NCBI GenBank assembly: GCA_030267565.1
Contig: BRXU01000008.1
Location: forward strand, 3,106,001-3,170,000
DNA from: Pleodorina starrii
Lineage: Eukaryota > Chlorophyta > Chlorophyceae > Chlamydomonadales > Volvocaceae
DNA length: 64,000 nt
Direction: 5' to 3'
Shown: positions 50,201 to 60,151 of the stretch, one piece after another
Position numbering within the stretch: the stretch's first letter is position 1
Layout of the letters: every line of letters begins with the position of its first letter
The notes under the pieces: model-generated
What the model saw: the letters and a program-made list of their open reading frames with translations, nothing else
What the model was told of the DNA's origin: nothing
The model's database searches: none
Made by a program: the position numbers and the translations under genes

Positions 50201-53200
50201 AGCGGCGGCGGCGGCGGTGGCGGCGACGCGCAGCAGCGGCGGCCGCCCGTTCCCGGAGCTTCAGCTCCATCAGCTGGTGTCCCCCAGCACCGCCCTCATG
50301 AATCACTCCGCCACTTCAGAGCTTCTGGCGCTCCTGACGGCGGGCCGCGCCTCCGCCGGCAGCGGAGCCGCCGGCTCACCGGCGGCGGCGGCCGCCGCCG
50401 CCGCCGCGGCCCAAAGGCCGCCGGGTGCGGCCCTGCACCGCGTCACCACCCAGCCCTCCCAGGAGCTCATCATTCCCTCAGGCGTGTTCGACATGGGCCC
50501 GGGGGCCCTGGGCCTCAGCGCCGACTCACCCCTCCTGGGCGCGGCCCTGGCGGGGCGGGGCGAGCCCCACCACCGGGGGGCGTGCAACGCCACCGCCGCG
50601 GCGCGGCAGCTGCAGCTGCAGGCCTCCGCTCCCGGCGCCGCAGAGCTTGCGAGGCAGCACCCGAGCCAACACCAGCACCAGCACCTTCCCCACCTGTCGA
50701 GATCCACGGGGCTGCCGCCCCAGCTGCTGCATCCGCCTGGGCCGCTCGACGCCGCGCGGCAGATGGTCGCGGCCGCGGCGCCGCACCACTCTCGCGCGCA
50801 CACAATTCACGGCTACCAGAACGCGCTGCAGCTCCGGCAGCAGCAGTCGACGGAGGCGGCCGGCGCCGGCGGCGGCGGCGGCGCCGCCACGGCGAGTGGC
50901 ATGCTGTTGCTGTCGGCGCCGCTGACGGCGGCGGCAGGGGCGGCGGCGTCGCGGCCGGCGCATCGTATCCTGTCGCGTGCGCGGACGCAGGCGCTGGAGG
51001 TTATCCCGCTGCCAGAGAAGCTTCCGGAGGTGTGTGTGTGTCTCATTCACGCACGCACGCACGCACGCAGGCACGCACGCACGCACGCACTCACGCACTC
51101 ACGCACTCACTCACTCACGCACTCACGCACTCACGCACTCACGCACTCACGCACTCACGCACTCACTCACGCACTCACGCACTCACTCACTCACTCACTC
51201 ACTCACTCACTCACTCACTCACTCACTCACTCACTCACTCACTCACTCACTCACTCACTCACTCACTCACTCACTCACTCACTCACTCACTCACTCACTC
51301 ACTCACTCACTCACTCACTCACTTCTGCTTCTGCCCTCAGGTCCGTCAGACGTGGCGGCAGCTGTGCGCTTCCAATTGGCCCCTTTCCGTTATGCCGCTG
51401 CGGCCCCTGCACAGCCGCCACCGGAGCTCCTCCCTGGACCTGCCCGGCGGCTGGGGTGGCTTGGGCGGCAGCGGCGGCGCGGGTCCCCTGGAGCCGCATC
51501 TGGAGGACGACGACGGCGACGACGAACAGCAGCAGCAGCAGCAGCATCAGCAGCAGCATCCCCACCACGCGCCTCATCTCCCCCTGGGCCTCCTTCACAA
51601 CCACCACAACCACCATAACCACAACCAGCGATGGAGCAAGACCGTGAAGGGCGCCGTGCTGTTATTCCGGGGGTGGGTGGGTTGCCTGGTGCCGGGTTAC
51701 GAGTCGAACGGCGGCGGCGTAGAAGGCGAGGGTTATGCTGAGTGGACTTGGTGTGAGGCACCAGGCGCATGCCGCATGTGCGTGCGGGGCCGATTCCCCC
51801 GGTTGCCGGCGTGCGCTTTTGCGCCGCTGACGTATCTCTCCCCCCTTTTTCACACACACACACACCATTGTGCCATCCCCCAATTCGGTTACGCCCATCT
51901 GCGTACGGTATGTCCGCCAGTCGGCTCGCGGTTTCGGAGCGCCCCATCGGTCAGTAGTGACCCGCGTCAGCGTCAAGGCAGGTCCGCGTGAACCGCTGCT
52001 CCGCGCCTGCCAGAGCCACTAAACGTATGTGCCGTACGTGCCGTACTGCCGTACTTTTGTCGTGTTTTTCGGCGTCCGTGCATGCGTGCGTGCAGGTGCC
52101 GTGTCCGCATGGGCCTTCACACGGGCATCCCGCTGACCACGGATGTGAGCTTCAACCACACCACCGGCCACATGGCATACAGCGGGATGCCGCTCAAGGT
52201 TGGCGAGCGTGTGACAGTTTTTTTTGCGTGTGTATATGCATGTCCGTGTGTTTGCATTGTCCGTGTGTTTGCGCGTGTGTGTATTTGCGCGTGTGTGTGT
52301 TTGCGTGTGTGTGTGTGATGGGACGGTGCCCCCTAGGATTCCATAGCGCTTAACCCCTGAAACCCAACCCCATCCCCCTGGATGCCCTTCTCCCGCCTCG
52401 CCCCCCCCTCTCCCCAGATCGCCAAGGCCGTGGGCGACTCTGCTGCGGGCGGCAGTGTACTGTTGTCCAACACCACCTTCAACCTGTTGCATCCGCACCT
52501 GGGGGAGCTGCCCACACAGCCGGAGGCGCACTACTGCGGGGACGCACAGGTGTGGGGGAGGGGAAGGGGACGCGCAGGTGGAGGGGAGGGGAAGGGGGCC
52601 GGGAAAGGGGACGCACAGGTGAGGCGGCAAAGGGTGCGGGAAAGGGTGCGTTCATTGCCTTTATCGCCTGATTGCACTGCCTCCCCCTCCCCCTCCTCCC
52701 CCTGCCGCCCCCTCCCCTCCCTGGTGCCCTCAGATCGAGCTGGTGATCCGCTCGCTGTACATGCTGGTAGCCAAGGAACAGCGGCCCAGGCTGGGCTACT
52801 TTGCGCCGCTCCGAAACCTCAGGTTCCTGCAGGTGAGATGACCTTTCCCGCACCCCGACACCCCGACAGCCGGGCCCCCAGGCAGGCCCCGGCCCCGGCC
52901 CCTTGCCGTACTGCCCGTAAAGCACAGGGTGTGGCGCAGACTGTGATACGTCTTGAGCGTCGCACAAGCAAAAGCGCACGCATGATCCTGGATCCAAGAT
53001 CCTTGATCTCCTGATCTCCTGATCCCGGATCCTGGATCCCTGGCCCCGGATCCCTGACCCCTGACCCCGCGGCCCTGGCGGCGGTGTGCACAGACCGGCA
53101 ATCTGGACGCCCCTGTGGGCACTGTGGCCATCTGCTTCATGACCGTGTCGGGGGCGACCAAGGCGGTGGCGGAGCTGGGCCAGCCAGCGGTCAGCGCGCT

Positions 53201-56200
53201 GCAGCAGTTCAAGGTAGGCACCTGGGCAGGGGGCCGGACCGGCGTGGCAGGGACACGAGCCGACCTGACACGACACGACCCGACCTGAATTGCGAATGGG
53301 GAGAGGCGGGATGGGGGACTGGGGCATTGCGAGCACAAGCAAGTTTTGCCGCGTATTTTCGTCCCTGCTCACCACTCTTGGTTCGGTTCCACCCGCCCAT
53401 TCACCAATCTTTCCTCCTGCCCTGCCCTGCCCTGCCCGCCACTGCCGCGCCCCAGTCGATTGTGACCCGGGAGTGCTGCGACTGCGGCGGCTTTGTGGTG
53501 GAGGCAACCGACGGCCTCTGCCTGGCGGCGTTCATGGAGCCGGCAGCGGCCGCCATCTGGGCGCTGCGCTGCAGGGAGGCGAGTACGACTGACCCACGGT
53601 TCAGGGATATAGCACCGACCCACGGGTCAGGGGTATGGCACCGACCCACGGGTCAGGGGTATGGCACCGGCCCATGGGTCAGGGGTATGGCACCGACCCA
53701 CGGGTCAGGGGTATGCTACCGACCCACGAGTCAGGGGTATGGCACCGACCCACGGGTCAGGGGTATGCCACCGACCCATGGGTCAGGCGTATGCCACCGA
53801 CCCATGGGTCAGGGGTATGCCACCGACCCATGGGTCAGGGGTATGCCACTGCCCCACGGGTCGTGGGCTCGGCCCTGGTCCTCTGTCACACGTACCGTTT
53901 ACCGGGCAGCAGAGATGATCGGCCCCAAGACAGAGGCAGCAGCTGCCGCTGCTGCCTCTGTCTTGGGGCCGATCATCACCGGGGCGCGAGTGATGTACGT
54001 GCTGCAAAAGCCAATGGCTCCCTCCCTCCCTCCTTTCCTCACGCCCGCCCGCCCTCCTGCTCCCGCCTGCCCGCCCGCCCCGCGCCCCTCCCTCGCCCGT
54101 CGCTGCAACCAGTGCCACTACCGCATGCCACCCTTAACCCTGTGCCCCTGCCCCGCGAATCTCCTTTCTTACCGTGACCCCCCGCGACCCACCGGTCACC
54201 CGTTCGAACCCGCCCGCAGGCGCTTACTGCCCACAACTGGTCCCCCGAGGCGCTCTCCTCGCCGCACTTCCGCGAGGTGCGCGAGTTCACCAAGATCAAC
54301 CGCGGCCGCGGCGTCCCATCGCGGCGCGTCGCCAATGTGCTGTGCCGCGGTCCGCGCATCCGCACCGGTATCGCGGTGGGCGGCGTGACGGCGGAGGTGT
54401 CGTCCGCCACCGCGCGGCTGTCGTACAGGGGCAAGGTGATGAACCGCTCGGCGCGTGTCGCGGCGCAGGCGGCGGACAATCAGGTTGGTTGGGGCGGTTA
54501 TGGCGGTTGGTAGGTCGGTTGGGGCGGTTGGTTGGGTTGATCGGTTCGGTTGGGCTGGATCCTGACTTGGGTCCTCAGTTTGGGCAAGGGTCGGTCGGTC
54601 CGGTGCGTTTCGGCACCCTGGCCAGAGTTTGTGTGGATGTGCGCCCTTTGAATTTGAATGACGGCAAGGGCTTCTCTTGGACCGGCCCTCGGCGCCGCCT
54701 CCCGTAGCCGTTGTGTCCCTTGCGCCCTTATTTTCCCATCTCGCCCACTCGCGACGCGCCGCCTCCGTTGCTGTTGCCGTCGCTACTGCTGCCGCCGTTG
54801 CCGCTGCTGCCGCCGCCACTGCTGCCGCTGCTCCAACTCCGGTAGGTGCTTCTGTCAGAAGCGGCGTGGCAGAGAGTGGTCGCCACCGTCGGCATCGGCG
54901 CCCTCTTGACTACAGGCGACGCCGGCGCATTGTCCTGGCTCTCACAGTACGGCGGGGACCAGCCGGGCGGCGACGCCACCGCCGCCGCCGGGGGCATCGG
55001 CGGCCTGCCCTCCTCGGCGGAAGCGGAGCCGGGGCCTGACGGCGGCGGCGGCGGTCTGCTCCGCAGCGTCGGCTCCAGGGGCGGCCTGCCCCTCCACCAC
55101 CACCCTCCCTCCAGCGCCGCCCTCAGTCCCTGTCCCAGTCCCCTGCCGTCCGCGGGTCCAATGTCCAGCGGGCCCTCCATCACCGCCGCCGCCGCCGCCG
55201 CCAGCGCGTCGGTCCCCGCCGCCGCCAGCGGCGGCGGCGGCGGCGCCGCCGACGGCGGCGGCGCCAATCAGCTTCTTGCCGCCGCCAGCCAGCTGCTGCA
55301 GGAGGCGACGTCGACGTCGGACGGTGACTCGGAGGACATGGAGGGGCTGCTATCGACGGCGACGGCGGTTTGCAGGACGCTGCCGACGCTGCCGGCGGGG
55401 TTCGCGCTGACGGGGCGCAGCGCAGGGAAGTTCACGCTCAAGGGCGTGTCGGAGCCGCAGGAGCTCTTCGACCTACGCATGGAGGCGGTCAAGCAGCAGC
55501 AGCAGGTGGGTCCCGGCGGGCTGGCGGAGGTTGTGACGCTGCGCCAGGAGGCCGCCGGCCCGGCGTCGGCGTCACGAGCCGCGGCGGGCGCGGGCGGCCA
55601 TGCCCGGGCGCTGTCATTCTCACAGCAGCAGCAGCACCAGCACCAGCACCAGCGTTCGCAGCCGCCGTGGTCTGGCCTGAGGGCTTCGACGCAGCACCAG
55701 CACCAGCAGCAGCAGCAGCTGAGGGCGCCGGTCGTGCGCTCCCGAAGCGGCGACGCGGGCATGCGCCCGAGCACCTTCCTGCAAGGCTCCCCGGGCGCAC
55801 CTCACCACCACCACCAACACCACCTCCACCAAAACGACCAACAGCACCAGCACCAGCAGTGGGAGGGGGAGCGAGAACGTCTACACCCAGCTCTGGGTGC
55901 GGATGCGATCCGGTCGATGCCGATGCTCGTTGGCGGCGGCGGCGCTGCCTTCGGCAGCGTGCTGCCCATGGTCGGAAGCTCCGGTCAGGTGGCCGACCCG
56001 CGGGTCGCGGCCTGGGCTCGGAGCACCGGTTCGCTAGAGCCGGCGGCTCCCCACCTGGCTTCGAGCGCAGCGGAGGCGGCGGCAGCGGCGGCACAGGAGC
56101 GTGGGCTGCTGCTGGTGCTGCCAGCTCTGGTGAGCGGCGCGCACAGCCCTGCCGGGTGGAACGATGGAGGGGGAGGCGGCGACGGCGGCGGCGGCGGCGG

Positions 56201-56465
56201 CGACGGCGAGGGCGCCGCCCCGCTGAGGACAGGTCCCGCCGATGCGTCGAGTTTGACTGCGGAGAGGACGTCCGTGGGTGCGCAGCAGCAAGGGGGCGGG
56301 GGGCAACTGGCCGGGGGCGGGGACGGGGGCGGGGCCGGCGGCGGCGGCGGCGACGGCAGCGGGACCGGCCATATGCCGCCGCCAGTGGCGGCCGCGCGGG
56401 TTCTCGTTGGGGATGACCTTTTGGAGGCGCTTGCGAATGCCGTGATGCATGGCGGGGAGGGTTGA
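44227..56465 (+). CDS. Receptor-type transmembrane class III nucleotide cyclase with two catalytic domains (14 exons, about 2,440 aa)
   Basis: Exons 44227–45442, 45718–45825, 46380–46465, 46799–46858, 47596–48247, 48622–51029, 51341–51672, 52096–52198, 52418–52549, 52734–52832, 53094–53213, 53456–53578, 54220–54483, 54846–56465 join in frame. ATG 44227 begins a signal-like hydrophobic stretch (IFCLACLLCIS); an ectodomain, a (SP)n run and a TM (about 356–377, VAVVATLSCCLALVVGV) follow. Domain C1 carries both metal Asp (D406 in TDIQNSTNLWE, D450 in ATEGDSFILAF), then about 1,130 low-complexity residues, then RVRMGLHTG. Domain C2 (about 1733–2065) has Thr for the first Asp but keeps N1888/R1892 (GKVMNRSAR) and ends GKFTLKGVSEPQELFDL. 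C1 has Lys/Ala at those two positions. The product would be a cyclic nucleotide; E1788 at the purine-selecting site favours GTP but does not settle it. The extracellular ligand is unknown. Confidence 0.85.
45473..45580. repeat. 24-bp tandem repeat in cyclase intron 1
   Basis: About 4.4 copies of GGGTGGCTGCGCTTCTGGGC plus CGCT, beginning shortly after the donor at 45443. Confidence 0.92.
45837..45930. repeat. (GGGT)n-rich tract in cyclase intron 2
   Basis: G-rich (GGGT/GGAT) repeat just after the donor at 45826; quadruplex-prone on the plus (transcript) strand. Confidence 0.85.
46862..47411. repeat. Polypurine minisatellite (GGGATGGGAGGAAGTGGGAG)n in cyclase intron 4
   Basis: About 550 bp of variable 22–37-bp units combining GGGATGGGAGGAAGTGGGAGG with GAGGTG or GAAGTGGGG. 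It fills most of intron 46859–47595 and is open in several frames on both strands, producing spurious ORFs. Confidence 0.95.
51047..51322. repeat. Tetranucleotide satellite (ACGC)n grading into (ACTC)n
   Basis: Fills intron 51030–51340 of the cyclase from just after the donor (GAG|GTGTGTG) to about 20 bp before the acceptor. Confidence 0.97.
53589..53855. repeat. 26-bp minisatellite with GACCCRYGGGTC core
   Basis: About ten units of the form ACCGACCCACGGGTCAGGGG plus TATGCC/TATGGC, at 26-bp spacing in cyclase intron 53579–54219. At least seven units carry the exact GACCC(AC or AT)GGGTC core; others have single changes. Confidence 0.95.
53914..53977. repeat. Perfect 30-bp inverted repeat with 4-nt loop
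   Basis: Arms 53914–53943 and 53948–53977 are exact reverse complements (GATGATCGGCCCCAAGACAG… and its mirror), with loop TGCC. Located in the same cyclase intron as the 26-bp minisatellite. Confidence 0.95.
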
Positions 56466-58720
56466 GTTTCATGGAGTGAGGTGGGGTGAGGTGAGGTGCA
56501 TGACGTCCATCAAGGGACCTTTGGCGGTGATGGGCGGACGGTCCTGGTTGAATGAATGAAGGAACGAATGTGTGAAGGGGGGGGCGCCGTAGAGCGGAGG
56601 GCGGCGCAGCGGGATGAGAGTAGGAGCAGGGGAGCAGGAGTACCTAAGGCAGCGGGCGCGCGGCTGCTGCGGCCGCGGCTGCTACTGTATAACTGCCGCG
56701 GCCGCCGCCGCCGTCGTGGCGAGACGGCTTTGCGGAAGCGCAGCAACGTCGGGCGAGCTTGCGTTTTGTGATTTCTATTATATGCGATGTTCCCTTCGGG
56801 CCCTCCTTTTACGGCGTGACGTGAACTGTGACGACTGGAGGCTGCCCGGAAGGGTGGAAATGCGGCGTGGAGAGTGGCCGTTGACCGTTACCTGTTGGTC
56901 GTTACCTATTAGCCGTTGGCGGCCGTTGTGGAAGCGGTCGAGTGGGCATGTATCTGCAGGAGTCGAGGACGAGGGCGGACAGGAACTGGGTGAGGGTGAG
57001 GGCGAGGGCTGAGCAGTGCGTTGGTGTGTTGCTGGAATGCATAGCGGGCTTAGTCGTGGTGGTGGTGGTGGTGGTGGTGGTGGTGATGGTGATGGTGGTG
57101 GGCGGTTTTGTGGGCGCAGGGTGAGGCGCATGCATGGGCGGGAAACGTGCCGAGCGCCTGCAGTTGCACGTTGCAAACGTGATGAGGGGAATTGTTGTGT
57201 GCACGTGCATGTGTGTGTATGTGTGTGTGAGTGTGTGGACGGGCCGGTTTGGAGATGGCAGGCGTGCCTCGAGGAATCCGAGAGCGATGGGTTTTTTTAT
57301 TCTATTACCGGTACCAAAGCGGAACAAACAATCACCGTTGCGGGAGACGGCTGTGTCACGCGATCTCGGTTGTGATTGACGGTCGCGAAAAATGCTGATA
57401 CGTGCTGATTGTTGTTCATTGAGATGAAGGTAAATGCACGGTCGCGTGGGTACGTCATTTACGTTATGTACGGATTTAGTACTTTCTGTACGGATTTTGT
57501 GATCCGCCAGCAGCACGGGTCGGCTTGTATGAAACAAATGGCGTGAACACATGCGTGGTACAGTGTGCGAAGCCCTAAACGGTACAGAAAGCTGACATGG
57601 AAATTTTTGCAGAGGCGCTCTTTGCGGACCGTGGCCTTGTCCGGTAGGCAGTCATGTCCGGCTGTCGTGTGGCGAGGCGAAACAAGTCCTGCAAGTCGTG
57701 GGCCGAGAAGGCATAACCCGAAAGCCCGAGCCTCTGCTCAGCTGGCGCGGCGGATGAAGGGGCGCTGTCTGGCGGAAGAGGCCTAACGAAGCAGAGGACC
57801 GTCGGTGCTGCTCCGAAGTTCGCTGTAGCTGCGGCATTGCGCCGCTGCATGTGGACGTTTGACAAGTCCGGCAGCGCCTCGCCTCAGATGTGTGTCTGTG
57901 TGTGGAGAGCGGGGGATGTAAGGAGGAGTCCCGATCAGGGAGCGCTGCGCGATTCTTGGGCGCTGCTGCTGTTGGCGCGCTCTCCTGTGCTTAACGTTGG
58001 TTGTGCATGGATTCGCACGCCTGAAAAATGAGGCCTCTTGGAGCTTAGCTCCGGGTCGAGTGTTCTCCTTGAGAGATTCAGAGACGCTGAGCATGTTGTG
58101 CTGGGGCACAGCACGGCTGCCCAATGGGTGCACGTGACCCCGTCGCCGCTGTTCGGTGGGGGTGTTTCGCGACAAATTCGCATCGCGGAAAGGGGCTCGC
58201 AAAGGGGTTTAGGTTGGAAGATTTCCCGTTTAAGAAGATTGCATTAATATCAGCTTGCCTTGAAACGCGTACTGACGGTCTACGACGGGTTCAACAAAAA
58301 CGCTTTGGCCTACTTGGCATGTCAAAGCTTACTGACGTTACCGTTCAATACCTCGGTGCAAAGATTGAGTTGATTCGTGGTTTAGCGCGTGATAACGAGC
58401 GACGGGATTATGAAGTACCGGTCTGAAACCACCGGCCCGCCAAAGTAATTGGTCCCACTGTACACGCTGTAAAGCCCAACTCTTTCGCTTATACTGGATA
58501 TCATAAATAAAAGGTAATTACGCGCACCATAAATTGATTCAATCAATTTGGTCATCGCGAACTCATCAACCGATTGAACTATGGCGGCAGGGATATCTCG
58601 GAAGACAGTATTGGTTAATACCTAAGATGTAGCGAGCTTAACTAATCTCCGTGGCGACGCAGCAACGCGATGAAAGCCTCCGTTATTCACGCTATCACAT
58701 AAGACTCTGATTGTGCAACC
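56466..58720. other. Intergenic spacer between cyclase and kinase genes
   Basis: Contains the cyclase 3' flank and the kinase 5' region. Features are a (GTG)n tract at about 57057–57100 and TGTAA motifs at 57917 and 58471. No ORF with family content is seen. Composition becomes AT-richer from about 58.2 kb toward the kinase start. Confidence 0.55.
57917..57921 (+). promoter_or_regulatory. TGTAA, candidate poly(A) signal for the cyclase
   Basis: First TGTAA I found after the cyclase stop; implies a 3' UTR of about 1.45 kb. A second copy lies at 58471. Confidence 0.3.
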
Positions 58721-60118
58721 ATGCTAAGCTGCCTTTGTCTACCTTGCATGGGTGACTCGCCACCCAAAGCATCTTCGGCAGCGGGCACAAGGGAGCGACA
58801 TGCGCAGGCCTCCATCTCGGCTTCGTCATCAGCGGGACGGGCACCTGGCGTTACTACTGCCGGCATCAGTACTGACGCTGCCGAAGCTGACAGCGTAGGG
58901 AGAAAACCTTCCTCGGCGCCCGTCGACGCAGCCAGCGGGCTCGTGCCTGGCTCCGCGAACACGGTGTACATGCCCGCATGCTCGCCTTTCGCGACACCCC
59001 AGAGTTTGGGCGGCGGCACAGACGCAGGACCCGGCTTCTTTGTCGCTCAAAAAGCCGGGGCGGACCAGCAGCCTCCTCCCAAACCGCCGCCTGCCGGGTC
59101 CGCCGGCCTGGACCTCAGCAACTTCGCGACTCCCGCACACAAGCTCAACACGACCACCACACCCAGCTTTGACAGCCACACAAAGCTCAGTGCGAGCACG
59201 GCGCAACAGGCCGTTCCGCCCGCCGGCACCAGCAGCGCCATCGCCTCCACCGCCACCACCGCCCCGCACCCGCCGCCGGCCTTCCTCCTGCCCGGCCACC
59301 TCTTCCTCATTCAGCAAGCCACCAGCAGCGGCCAATCCGCAACAGGCAGCGGCACCGCCACCAACAGCACCACCGGCCTCAACGCGGCGCCGGGCGTCCT
59401 GCCCGGCAACGCGGCACCAGGCGTGCTGCCAGGCAACGCGGTTGCCACTGCCTCGACCGCCATCCTTACCACCACCACCACCTCCGCCACGCTACGCAGC
59501 GAGGCTGGCACTGAGGCAACGGTCCGGCTGCTGCCGGCCGGCGGCGGCGACGCGTCCGCCGCGCTGCCGTCGCCGGCGCTGATCCTGACCTCCGACGTCT
59601 CCAGTGCCCGTCTCGTGGATTACCTCCACACCGCGAGTGTTGACACGCAGTCGGCGGCAGGACACGCAGTCGGCGCGACCGGCGGCAGCGGCAGCGCGGC
59701 CGCCCGGCCTGCCGGCAGCGCCACGGCGCTGGGCAGCGCCGCCGGCGGCATCGCGTCTGCGGCTTTGGGCGCCTCCGGTTCTTTCGGTCGACGGGTCGGG
59801 GGCCCGCTGCGCTCCGGGCCGGTCGGGCCGTCCCCCAACGCGGCTCCCTCCGGCTCCAGCTTCTCTTTGTTCGGAGCGCTACAGGTGCGATGCGGTGTGG
59901 CGGGTGGCGTGGAGTGCGGTGCACTGCGGTGCGTTCGTGCCTGTTCGTGCCTGTTCGTGCCTGTGCTCGAAGGTCGATTACAGGCTCATCGTCGGGCAAG
60001 CTCGCCCGGATGGGAGCCGCCGCGGGGAGAGTGCAAAAGCCAGGCAGGACAGGCAGGCAAGGGAATGCAGATCGACACCTCTCTGCGGGCCCGTGTCCGT
60101 GTCCGTGTCTGGTGCGTG

Positions 60119-60151
<33 letters not shown>

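Noticed and set aside
53589..53855. Regular repeats resembling a CRISPR array
   Set aside because: Units are contiguous with no unique spacers, in an intron of a eukaryotic gene.
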